DNA of 16,623 nt, taken from the NCBI GenBank assembly GCA_964396845.1, contig CAYNGH010000068.1, positions 1 to 16,623 of the forward strand, given 5' to 3'. The position numbers were made by a program, and so were the translations under genes. How positions within the stretch are numbered: position 1 is the stretch's first letter; each line of letters opens with the position of its first letter. Below the pieces are notes generated by a model, which saw only the letters and a list, made by a program, of their open reading frames with translations, ran no database searches and had not been told where the DNA came from. This document shows, piece after piece, positions 1-6,713 of this stretch. The DNA comes from CAYNGH01 sp964396845. Lineage in GTDB: Bacteria; Vulcanimicrobiota; JAJTBE01; CAYNGH01.

Positions 1-65
1 AGCCGATGCCAGATGAAAGGATCAAGGCCGATGCAGACTGTCAAACCAGCCCGGCCAAAAAACTT

Positions 66-178
66 CTCGGGCCGTAGGGCACTTTGGAAGTGCCCAATAT
101 GAGTCGGGATGGTCATGATCGGCAGGCCAAATCCTCGGGCCGTTGGTTATGTATCGATAGGACATAGCTCTCGGGCCG
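66..178 (+). repeat. Interspersed intergenic repeat, copy A
   Basis: This copy contains the word CTCGGGCCG three times (66-74, 134-142, 170-178), a perfect 8-bp hairpin GGGCACTT/AAGTGCCC with loop TGG (77-95), then AATATGAGTCGGGATGG and TCATGATCGGCAGG. The same blocks occur in the same order and orientation at 12454-12555 and 12615-12701, and in partial form at 6054-6125. All copies lie outside recognisable genes. No transposase or target-site duplication is visible, so the family's nature is unknown. Confidence 0.8.
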
Positions 179-251
179 ATTCAAATCATGCTTCAATGCC
201 ACCTGCCAAGTCCAGGTTCCCCGCCCCCCCTCCAAAAAGCTTTAAATCACA

Positions 252-282
252 TAATGACAAGCATATACAATACTTGTCATTA
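252..282. repeat. 10-bp inverted repeat with 11-nt spacer
   Basis: TAATGACAAG (252-261) and CTTGTCATTA (273-282) are exact reverse complements. The + strand side is followed by CTTCTTTT. It could be an operator, or a weak hairpin terminator for a + strand transcript entering from the left. No gene starts nearby to decide between these. Confidence 0.45.
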
Positions 283-445
283 CTTCTTTTGTGCATGATA
301 GGTTTTTATAGTAGAAGAAAGATGTTCCACTCTATTTGAGATCAGATATTTTTTCGATGATATGGGTGCTTGAAAAAACACTCATCTATCTAATATCAAC
401 TCTGAGCAAATCCAGTTAAAAGAATCATAATGTTCGCCAGGCGGG

Positions 446-1147
446 TTATTCCGGCTCTTTCTCTCCGGTAACCCTCCCGTCAAGGATCCAGATCACCCGT
501 TGGCTGATCCGGGCTATGGCCTCGTCATGGGTGGCAATGATGAAGGCAATCCCATCCCGGCGGTTCATTTCACTGATCATTTTCGCCAGTTCTTCTCCTG
601 TGGCGGAATCCAGCTGACCGGTGGGTTCATCCGCCAGAATCACTGCAGGCTTCATGACCGAAGCCCGGGCAAAGGCAACCCTCTGCACCTGGCCCCCTGA
701 AAGACGGTCGCCGGGAAAGTCCGCCCGATCCCCAAGACCGAGATCCTCGAGAATTTTCATGGCTCTTTCCCGGCGTTGAACTCTGGGGATGCCTTCATAT
801 CTAAGGGGAAGGGTGACATTTTCAAGAGCCGTCAGGTAAGGGATCAGGTTGAAATTCTGAAATACAAAGCCGATTTTCCGCCGTCGAAAGATCGCCCTTT
901 CTCTGGAGGTCAGCCTGTCCATCACAACACCGTCGATGGTCACAGTTCCGGAATCCGGCCCATCAAGGCCCCCCAGAAGGTTCAGCAGAGTGGTCTTGCC
1001 ACTGCCGGACCTGCCGAAAAGACATAATATCTCTCCGGGAGCAACCTCCAGAGAAAGCCCCCGGACTGCATCAACCCTGTGGGGGCCATGCCGGTATGTC
1101 TTTGAAAGATTCTCTGCTGATAAAATCATGGATCCTGCTTCTGACAC
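446..1147 (-). CDS. ABC transporter ATP-binding protein, MacB/LolD type
   Basis: This 233-residue protein is the cytoplasmic nucleotide-binding subunit of an exporter of the LolD/MacB/FtsE class, expected to hydrolyse ATP to drive the neighbouring FtsX-type permease. The sequence shows Walker A (GRSGSGKTT, about 45-53), the signature LSGGQ (about 148-152), Walker B with VILADEPTGQLD (about 169-180) and the switch histidine in IATHDE. The length is normal and all catalytic motifs are intact. The start is GTG at 1147, one base after the permease stop, supported by AGGAAGG seven bases upstream; an ATG six codons later is the alternative. The tight spacing implies translational coupling with the permease. 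The substrate is unknown: the MacB/LolD family includes lipoprotein, peptide and macrolide systems, and no accessory membrane-fusion protein is visible in the window. Confidence 0.93.
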   Translation of the reverse strand: MSEAGSMILSAENLSKTYRHGPHRVDAVRGLSLEVAPGEILCLFGRSGSGKTTLLNLLGGLDGPDSGTVTIDGVVMDRLTSRERAIFRRRKIGFVFQNFNLIPYLTALENVTLPLRYEGIPRVQRRERAMKILEDLGLGDRADFPGDRLSGGQVQRVAFARASVMKPAVILADEPTGQLDSATGEELAKMISEMNRRDGIAFIIATHDEAIARISQRVIWILDGRVTGEKEPE

Positions 1148-1148
1148 T

Positions 1149-2282
1149 TCACAGCCTTCCTCTCAGGGCAATCACGGGATCCACTCTGGATGCCTGCCAC
1201 GCCGGCACAAGCCCCGCCAGGATTCCCAGAATCAGCACTCCTGTTAAAGAAGCCACAAAAAGCCTCCCGGACAGGTAAAACAGCACCGACCCCATTCTGA
1301 TAGTCCAAGCCTCTGCAATCTTAACAAAAAAAATCGAAGCAACACAACCCACAACCCAACCGGACAAGGTCAGAATTGCCGACTCCGCCAGAAACTCCCG
1401 GATAATCTGAGAATCTTCAGCCCCCACAGCTTTTCTGATGCCGATCTCCGGTGTCCTCTCGGAAAGAGTGGTGAACATGACAATCATCACACACAGGGCA
1501 CCTGCCAGCACTGCCACTGCCGATGCTCCAAAGGTGATGGCATTATAAAGAGAAAGCGTTCTGTTCACCTGTTCACGAAATTGGGCCGGGGAAATGGCCC
1601 TGACTCCGCTTAAATCCTGTTGAAGCCTCGCTGAGAGGGCCTCCGGGTCAACTCCTTCATCGGGCACCACCAAAATACTGGTGACCAGCCCTTCCCGGTT
1701 GAAGATTCTCTGAGCGTCGGGCAGTGGAATGAACATCTGGCCGTCCACCAGCCCCCCGGTCCGGGCAAGAATACCCTCCACCCTGAATCGTTCTCCTTCG
1801 AACTCCAGCATCCCCCCAGGGGAAACCCCCGCCTCGTCGGCAGAATCAGCTCCCAGTACCGCAGAGCCGGGGCCTGGCAGTCGGGCTTTCCCCTGTAGCA
1901 GGGTAAAATCCCCCACAAGATAATGAAGACTTTCCCCGGGGATTCCAATCACCATCTGGGGAACCCCCACCACCAGAAGCATATCCGACTGACGGCGGGA
2001 AATGAGCAGGGGAACTGTAGCCGATACTCCGGGGACATCCCGGGCCTGACTCTCCTTGGCCATGGATAAAATCCCCCCGCCGGCCCAGAAGCTGGGTCTT
2101 TCTGACAAAAAAACCCGGTTTTCAAACAACTGATGAAAAGTGAAAGCGATACGGTTGAAATGTTCTGCCATGGCCCCCATCATAAGGAAGGCAAATACGC
2201 CCACGGCAACCCCGAAAACTGCCAGGATCGAGCGCAGGCCCCGACGGTAAATATTTCTTACTGCATCTGAGATATATTCCAT
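1149..2282 (-). CDS. ABC transporter permease, MacB/FtsX family
   Basis: This 377-residue inner-membrane protein is the permease partner of the ATPase that follows it. It has the MacB/FtsX layout: one N-terminal membrane segment (about 17-40), a large extracytoplasmic domain (about 45-250, MacB periplasmic core type), then three membrane segments (about 255-280, 305-330, 345-365). Family motifs in the C-terminal FtsX domain include RTPEIGIRKAVGA after the second segment and the ending PAWQASRVDPVIALR. It is the first gene of a two-gene operon, separated from the ATPase by one base. The ATG at 2282 begins the conserved amphipathic lead-in but has no strong ribosome binding site. No complete promoter could be fixed in the 185-bp divergent gap to the nuclease-domain gene. 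The family assignment is firm; the exported substrate is unknown. Confidence 0.93.
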   Translation of the reverse strand: MEYISDAVRNIYRRGLRSILAVFGVAVGVFAFLMMGAMAEHFNRIAFTFHQLFENRVFLSERPSFWAGGGILSMAKESQARDVPGVSATVPLLISRRQSDMLLVVGVPQMVIGIPGESLHYLVGDFTLLQGKARLPGPGSAVLGADSADEAGVSPGGMLEFEGERFRVEGILARTGGLVDGQMFIPLPDAQRIFNREGLVTSILVVPDEGVDPEALSARLQQDLSGVRAISPAQFREQVNRTLSLYNAITFGASAVAVLAGALCVMIVMFTTLSERTPEIGIRKAVGAEDSQIIREFLAESAILTLSGWVVGCVASIFFVKIAEAWTIRMGSVLFYLSGRLFVASLTGVLILGILAGLVPAWQASRVDPVIALRGRL

Positions 2283-2467
2283 GTTCTGATTTTTCGTTTA
2301 ATTCTTTCATTTCCCCTGCACCAGGCCGGAACTGGAGTATTAATTGAGCCGGCAGGGAGGATTTTGTAAAACCGATGAGAACAGATTCACTGCAGAAGGC
2401 TGGTTCGATTTTTTGACTGTTCCGGCATTCCGGATTTTCTAACAAGTTCCAGAAAGAGTGAATATTG

Positions 2468-3070
2468 ATGCGAAAGATGAAAGTGGACAAGCTGGGGATA
2501 GATCTTCTTTCCCATGACCCCGTTGTAATTTTAAAGGATGTGGAAGGCAAGAGATTTCTGCCCATTCTTATCGGGCCTTTTGAAGCAACCGCCATCGCCC
2601 TGGCTCTGGAGGGCACACATATCCCACGGCCCCTTTCCCACGACCTGATGAAATCCGTTATCGAAGCCCTCAATGCAAAGGTTCTGCGGGTTGTGATCCA
2701 CGACATTCACGATAATACATTCTATGCCAAGATAGTAATAGAATCCAACGGAAAAAACCTGGAAATCGATGCCAGACCATCCGACAGCATAGCACTGGCT
2801 CTTCGCACCAATGCCCCCATATTTGTATCCGAAAGAATAATCCTCGAAGAAACCGTGGTTGACAAACAGTCAGAAGAACAAGATCTCAGAAAGTTCAAGA
2901 AATATATCGACAATCTCAAACCATCGGATTTTCTCAAGGGAACCATCCCCACCCAAAAGGATGAACAGGAGGAGGATAAAGACCTCCAACGGGAAGAATC
3001 CACGGTTTTTGACCTTTTTGATGACATAGATGATGACGATGACGAAGACGGGGCTGAACCAGCAATTTGA
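2468..3070 (+). CDS. Bifunctional nuclease (BFN, DUF151) domain protein with acidic tail
   Basis: This 200-residue protein has a BFN/DUF151 domain over about residues 1-135. Visible family features are LPILIGPFEATAIA, RPLSHDLM, a TFYAKIVI strand and the signature DARPSDSIALALRTNAPIFV. Members have been reported to have RNase/DNase activity, and structures such as the Thermotoga maritima homologue are known, but the biological role is unsettled. After the domain comes a charged linker and a very acidic end (eight D/E in a row, within DDIDDDDDEDG), in place of the UvrB/UvrC-like motif found in some homologues. The start is taken as ATG 2468 behind a weak GAAAGAG; an adjacent TTG (2465) and an ATG at 2477 are alternatives. 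It reads away from the ABC permease and is followed by a hairpin terminator. Confidence 0.88.
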   Translation: MRKMKVDKLGIDLLSHDPVVILKDVEGKRFLPILIGPFEATAIALALEGTHIPRPLSHDLMKSVIEALNAKVLRVVIHDIHDNTFYAKIVIESNGKNLEIDARPSDSIALALRTNAPIFVSERIILEETVVDKQSEEQDLRKFKKYIDNLKPSDFLKGTIPTQKDEQEEDKDLQREESTVFDLFDDIDDDDDEDGAEPAI

Positions 3071-3082
3071 ACAGATAACATC

Positions 3083-3109
3083 AAGGGAGGGCCAACCTCC
3101 CTTTCTAAT
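3083..3109 (+). terminator. Hairpin terminator after the BFN gene
   Basis: AAGGGAGG (3083-3090) pairs perfectly with CCTCCCTT (3096-3103) around the loop GCCAA, followed by a short T-rich tail. It starts 12 bases after the BFN stop codon. The U-run is weak, so partial readthrough into the next gene is plausible. Confidence 0.65.
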
Positions 3110-3135
3110 ATTATAAAGTAAAAAAGGAGAACTTC

Positions 3136-5124
3136 ATGACCAGAAAAATTACCGGAATTTTCGTTATCCTGTTGCTGTTTTTGACTGCAGTGTCTGCCAG
3201 AGGGGTTCATGCAACACCCTTCGGCGTGAATACCGAGGTCTATTATGAAACAAATCTATCCGATGAGAACATGCGAAATGTCCTGGCAGAAGCATACGAA
3301 CGTTTCACAAGGATTGAGGTTTTTGAGCCGGTTATGGGGAGGTTTTTTTCAAAGTCCGGCATCGACCTGAAGGAAGACCTCTTTTCATGGCTGGGATCCA
3401 ACATCCGCTTCGGAATAGTGCCCGTGGGAGGCAAACCTACCCTGGCCCGGCAGATTCGAAAACTTGCCTTGTATTCCAGGGCAAAAGCCGAACTGTTGCA
3501 GACAGTCACCATCCTGAGGTATTATCGAAACGCAGTGGAACAGTTCAGCATGGAACACGGCCGTAACCCCCAGAATCAGAGAGAGTTTGAAGGCATTGTG
3601 GAAGAAAAGAAACTGCCCCGGGGAGGCAAGGTGTCATACAGGGCGGTTGAAGACGGCTATGAGCTGACCGTCCCGGCAAATCAGTTCACAGATCTGGGCC
3701 TTGCCGGCAACAAGCCCCGCTACCACAGCCTGGATGGCTTCACCGGGAATGTCCCCGCCCAGGAAAAAAAGTTCAAGCTTACAAATTACCTGCTGGTAAT
3801 GGATGTGGCGGATTCTGACAAATGCCGGGGGTTTTTCCAGAAGATACAGGGCATCTTTGCCGAAGATGAATCCGACAGAGGCATCACCTTTACGAAAAAA
3901 CCCCACGGATCCCGGCTCATATGGGAAAGCTCCCTGTTTTCATACACCTTCGCAGGCCGCCAGGTGATGGTATCCGATAACCCCGGGGTTCTGGTCGAAG
4001 CCTTTGATATACTGGAAAAACCCTACAAACAGCTTCCTGAGAATCCCGTATATACTGATTTTTCAAAAACAATGCCAGCGGGAACCGGTCTGGCTGAAAG
4101 ACTTTTCGTCAACATCCAGCTTCTTGACCTGAAACCGGAGCTGTTCAATATTACCAACGCCACATGGAAAGACTTGCTGGGCGATCTCTATTTTCTCGGT
4201 TACACCGGGATCTCAAACCGGCAGGGACTTCACTATAACATCGAGCTAATCTTTCACCCCAATCCAAAAAGCCACATTGTGAAAGATTATTTTTCCACCC
4301 GATCCCCCCAGCAGGGAGAAATCTTCGAGAATCTTCCCGGGGGCCTCAGCCAGGCCCTGACATATAATATCTGGGATGTCTGGGAGCTTATCAAGATTGT
4401 TGCCCGGCACGAAGAAAACCTCAAGGAAGGGACGAACCTGCTTCGAACCCAGGTGGAGATTCTGACGGGAATGGACTTGGAGAAAAATATCATTGGCGCT
4501 ACATCGGGCCAGGTGACCATCACTTATCTGATTCGGGATCTCTTCCTGTCAGGCTTGATTGACAAGAACATGGAAAAGCTGGAAGAAACCAAAGCCTCAC
4601 CTATGAATATGTCCCGAAGAATGTTCAGAAGTATGCTCCGCTTTGACAAAATCCCTGTCACTTTCTTTGTCCAGATCGAAAACCGGGAGGACTTTGGGAA
4701 GCTGACGGGCATGCTGGAGCAGAAAGGGGATTTCCAGAAGACATATTACAAGGGCATCCCCATATACAAGTCCGACAAGGTCGCCTACTGTCTTACTGAA
4801 AGACTTTTCATCTTTCATACATTTCCCAGTGACATATCCCTCCGCCAGTATATTGACAAAGTTGAGATTCAGCGTCAGCGGTTGAGCCAAGAAACCCGCT
4901 ACCGGGACTTCTCCCGGGACATCAAGGGCCGGCCCTTGATGATCTCCTATCACGACAGCCGATGGCTCTCAAACCTGGCCAGAGGAGTTATCCTGCTGGT
5001 ACTGCCGGAGTTTGAAGACTTCGCAGACCGATACGCCACCTTCAGCGAAAACTGGGGATCCCTGTCGGCACATCCCCGGGGAATCCAACTGCGATCGGTA
5101 ATGTATCACCAGACAGAAAGATAA
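3136..5124 (+). CDS. Large exported protein, DUF3352-like
   Basis: This 662-residue protein begins with a clear signal peptide (charged start, hydrophobic 7-20, likely cleavage after VHA at 26), so it acts outside the cytoplasmic membrane. The early segment around 65-95 (RFFSKSGIDLKEDLFSWLG) matches the style of DUF3352 proteins, whose function is unknown. Residues about 115-180 look like an inserted type IV pilin-like segment: a helix ending YYRNAVEQFSMEHGRNPQNQ, then a short strand-rich part. The rest is soluble-looking, with no second membrane segment or catalytic motif that I recognise. The ribosome binding site AAGGAG lies six bases before the ATG. The gene follows the BFN gene by 65 bp across a weak terminator and is closed by a strong hairpin at 5148. 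The family call is moderate and the role unknown. Confidence 0.85.
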   Translation: MTRKITGIFVILLLFLTAVSARGVHATPFGVNTEVYYETNLSDENMRNVLAEAYERFTRIEVFEPVMGRFFSKSGIDLKEDLFSWLGSNIRFGIVPVGGKPTLARQIRKLALYSRAKAELLQTVTILRYYRNAVEQFSMEHGRNPQNQREFEGIVEEKKLPRGGKVSYRAVEDGYELTVPANQFTDLGLAGNKPRYHSLDGFTGNVPAQEKKFKLTNYLLVMDVADSDKCRGFFQKIQGIFAEDESDRGITFTKKPHGSRLIWESSLFSYTFAGRQVMVSDNPGVLVEAFDILEKPYKQLPENPVYTDFSKTMPAGTGLAERLFVNIQLLDLKPELFNITNATWKDLLGDLYFLGYTGISNRQGLHYNIELIFHPNPKSHIVKDYFSTRSPQQGEIFENLPGGLSQALTYNIWDVWELIKIVARHEENLKEGTNLLRTQVEILTGMDLEKNIIGATSGQVTITYLIRDLFLSGLIDKNMEKLEETKASPMNMSRRMFRSMLRFDKIPVTFFVQIENREDFGKLTGMLEQKGDFQKTYYKGIPIYKSDKVAYCLTERLFIFHTFPSDISLRQYIDKVEIQRQRLSQETRYRDFSRDIKGRPLMISYHDSRWLSNLARGVILLVLPEFEDFADRYATFSENWGSLSAHPRGIQLRSVMYHQTER

Positions 5125-5147
5125 ATACCCAGAATACGGCAGCAAGC

Positions 5148-5178
5148 ATCAGGCTGCAGGATTTACCTGCGGCCTGAT
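5148..5178 (+). terminator. Strong hairpin terminator after the DUF3352-like gene
   Basis: Positions 5148-5160 pair with 5166-5178 over 13 bp with one T-G wobble, loop ATTTA, followed by TATATT. It lies between the DUF3352-like gene and mtnP and should isolate the two. The stem also contains GC-rich CTGCAGG/CCTGCGG. Confidence 0.7.
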
Positions 5179-5222
5179 TATATTCAAAACAGAACAATAA
5201 TTACACCTGAGGAGGAAAAATT

Positions 5223-6023
5223 ATGAAACACCAGGCAGATGTGGGAGTCTTCGGAGGCTCCGGATTTTATACTTTCCTGGATGATGTGGAGATGATCAAG
5301 GTGGAAACCCCTTACGGCGCGCCCAGCGACAGGATCGCCCTTGCAGAAATCGGCGGAAGACGGGTGGCCTTCCTGCCAAGGCACGGCGCAGACCACAGCC
5401 TGCCACCCCACATGATCCCATACCGGGCAAATATTTATGCCATGAAGCAGTTGGGGGTAAAATCCATCATCGGCCCCTGCGCTGCAGGCTCACTGAAAAA
5501 AGAAGTGGTCCCGGGACATTTTGTCATCTGCGACCAGTTTGTGGATCGCACCAAGGGAAGGATAGATACCTTCTATGACGGGCCTGTCACAACCCATGTC
5601 AGCCCAGCGGATCCATACTGCCCGACACTTAGGGAGCTGGCATACAAAGTGGGAACCAGCCAGGGGATCACCATCCATAAAACCGGAACCATGGTTGTCA
5701 TCCAAGGCCCCAGGTTCTCAACCAGGGCAGAAAGCCGGTGGTTCTCATCCCAGGGCTGGTCAGTAATCAATATGACCGGGTATCCCGAAGGATATCTGGC
5801 CCGGGAAATGGAGATATGCTATGTCAATATCTCCCTTATCACTGATTATGACGCAGGACTGGAAGGAGAAGACATCGACGCGGTCACCCACGAATCAGTG
5901 CTGAAAATCTTCAACGAAAACAATGAAAAACTTAAGGGACTCCTTATGAAACTCATAGAAAAAATACCCCTGCAATATGACTGCTCCTGCAGACATACCA
6001 TCAAAAATGCCCGGGGTGAATAG
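5223..6023 (+). CDS. mtnP: S-methyl-5'-thioadenosine phosphorylase
   Basis: This cytoplasmic enzyme cleaves methylthioadenosine with phosphate into adenine and methylthioribose-1-phosphate, salvaging the by-product of polyamine synthesis and other S-adenosylmethionine-using reactions. The 266 residues show the family in order: phosphate-binding GGSGFY (11-16), PRHG (52-55), the GPCAAGSL strand (84-91), QGPRFSTRAES (161-171), nucleoside-contacting NMTGYPE (183-189) and TDYD (207-210). The aspartates of TDYD fit 6-aminopurine recognition, as in human MTAP, rather than the asparagine of purine nucleoside phosphorylases specific for 6-oxopurines. A CSC motif sits near the C-terminus (254-256), like the CXC disulfide motif described in thermophilic archaeal MTAPs. 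The start ATG follows GAGGAGG at good spacing. No other methionine-salvage gene is adjacent, so the gene stands alone between terminators. Confidence 0.93.
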   Translation: MKHQADVGVFGGSGFYTFLDDVEMIKVETPYGAPSDRIALAEIGGRRVAFLPRHGADHSLPPHMIPYRANIYAMKQLGVKSIIGPCAAGSLKKEVVPGHFVICDQFVDRTKGRIDTFYDGPVTTHVSPADPYCPTLRELAYKVGTSQGITIHKTGTMVVIQGPRFSTRAESRWFSSQGWSVINMTGYPEGYLAREMEICYVNISLITDYDAGLEGEDIDAVTHESVLKIFNENNEKLKGLLMKLIEKIPLQYDCSCRHTIKNARGE

Positions 6024-6053
6024 CCTGGTTTTAAACCGGAAAACATGACCAAA

Positions 6054-6125
6054 ATTATCATGATCGGTGGGATACAGCTCTCGAGCCGTGGATTACTTTG
6101 GAAATGCCCAAATTGACACGGGATA
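6054..6125 (+). repeat. Interspersed intergenic repeat, copy D (partial)
   Basis: This copy reads ATTATCATGATCGGTGGG, then ATACAGCTCTCGAGCCGT, a decayed hairpin ACTTTGGAAATGCCC, and AATTGACACGGGAT. The blocks match copies A, B and C in order and orientation, but the left arm of the hairpin has diverged. It lies in the gap between the convergent mtnP and thioredoxin genes. Confidence 0.75.
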
Positions 6126-6140
6126 TTCCGGAGGGTATAA

Positions 6141-6175
6141 AAAAAGAGCAGGTGTTCGAAGCGCCTGCTCTTTTT
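6141..6175. terminator. Bidirectional terminator between mtnP and the thioredoxin gene
   Basis: AAAAAGAGCAGG (6141-6152) pairs with CCTGCTCTTTTT (6164-6175), and the stem continues with wobble pairs to a small CGA loop. With an A-run on the left and a T-run on the right, it has the form of an intrinsic terminator on both strands. It begins five bases past the thioredoxin stop codon (6181-6183), so it is well placed for that gene and also for mtnP. Confidence 0.85.
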
Positions 6176-6180
6176 ATGGT

Positions 6181-6603
6181 CTATTTTATCTTTTCAAGTT
6201 CCTTTACGATGGCGTCCTTGGGATAAGCTCCCACCAGAGTTCCGGTTTTTTTGCCATCCTTGTAGAAGTGCATTGTCGGGATGGATCTTATCTTCTTTTC
6301 TCCGGCAATTGTCCGGTATGGGTTATGCCTCAGGTCGAAAATCACAAAGGAAACCTTGTCTTTCCATTCATTTTCAACTTCGTTGACGGTTGGAGCCAAC
6401 CGTACGCAGGCTCCTCAGCCAGGAGAGGTGTAAAGAACCATCATGGGTTTTTTATCGTTAATGTTCTTTTCATAAAGCTCAGCCTGTCCTTCCCGGATCT
6501 CTTTTGAACCGCCGGAACCGCTACCGCCGAAACACCCTGTGGTAAAAGCAAGGGTCAAGACCAGCATCCCGATAACAAAAATGTAACAGACACTTTTTCT
6601 CAT
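6181..6603 (-). CDS. Selenocysteine-containing thioredoxin-like lipoprotein (in-frame TGA)
   Basis: Read through one in-frame TGA (6415-6417), this is a 140-residue thioredoxin-fold protein. Residues 1-24 form a signal with a lipobox-like end (AFTTGC, Cys24), then a Gly/Ser linker, so it is probably anchored outside the membrane. The active site reads SPG-U-GAC at 60-66: TGA codes residue 63, where thioredoxins have the first Cys of CGPC, and Cys66 is the resolving residue. Downstream are the helix VRLAPTVNEVE and the cis-proline strand SIPTMHFYKDG, both typical of thioredoxins. Stopping at the TGA would leave no fold, and the second half has no ribosome binding site or ATG. A SECIS-like hairpin follows the TGA. 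The start ATG has AAAGGAGGTG upstream. TGA also ends ordinary genes here, so decoding must be local. A Cys-to-stop mutation is the alternative, but intact flanks argue against it. Confidence 0.87.
6386..6403 (-). promoter_or_regulatory. Candidate bacterial SECIS element
   Basis: On the minus strand ACGGTTG pairs perfectly with CAACCGT around the tetraloop GCTC. The loop begins 18 bases after the TGA and has G as its first base. Both features fit the published general form of bacterial SECIS elements, which lie just 3' of the UGA with a G early in the apical loop. A second possible pairing, GGAGCC with GGCTCC, starts immediately after the TGA and is mutually exclusive with it. Confidence 0.7.
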
Positions 6604-6619
6604 ACTTCACCTCCTTTCT

Positions 6620-6634
6620 GGATAATACTTATCC
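6620..6634. promoter_or_regulatory. Inverted repeat between promoter and start of the selenoprotein gene
   Basis: GGATAA and TTATCC are exact reverse complements separated by three bases. The site lies just downstream of the candidate -10 box and just upstream of the ribosome binding site. That position would suit an operator, but the repeat is short and could be chance. Confidence 0.35.
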
Positions 6635-6635
6635 T

Positions 6636-6664
6636 TTTATACCATATTTTCTAATAAAAATCCA
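6636..6664 (-). promoter_or_regulatory. Candidate extended -10 promoter for the selenoprotein gene
   Basis: The minus strand reads TGGTATAAA (6644-6636), an extended -10 element one base from consensus. The hexamer TGGATT at 6664-6659 lies 17 bases upstream and is only a 3/6 match to -35, which extended -10 promoters tolerate. It suggests the gene is transcribed on its own rather than only from the GGDEF gene upstream. Confidence 0.5.
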
Positions 6665-6713
6665 TGACATGACCTTAAAAGCTCTGTTAGTTGAATCAAC
6701 AATCGTGATCAGG

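Larger units (their letters stand above)
1..445. other. Left-edge region without a convincing gene
   Basis: No open frame here has both a ribosome binding site and recognisable protein features. Frame 3 from the left edge is open to a TAG at 75-77 and could be the tail of a gene starting outside the window, but its last residues are encoded by repeat sequence, so this is weak. Positions 66-178 are a copy of the interspersed repeat found at three other places in the window. Positions 252-282 form a 10-bp inverted repeat. From 283 to 445 the DNA is AT-rich and I recognise nothing, including no clear terminator for the ABC ATPase gene that ends at 446. Confidence 0.6.

Noticed and set aside
109..339. 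A 76-residue open frame in the left-edge region
   Set aside because: Its first half is made of repeat sequence (CTCGGGCCG blocks), it has no ribosome binding site, and the translation shows no domain-like pattern.
6397..6414. GGAGCC/GGCTCC stem as the SECIS element
   Set aside because: It begins directly after the UGA, so its loop is only six bases away, closer than accepted bacterial SECIS spacing. The stem at 6386-6403 fits better; this one is kept only as a possible competitor.
6181..6417. Reading the thioredoxin locus as a nonsense-mutated pseudogene or two genes
   Set aside because: Only one codon is affected, it lies exactly at the redox-active position, the frame is kept, the C-terminal fold is intact and a SECIS-like hairpin follows. 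The second half has only a TTG as start and no ribosome binding site.
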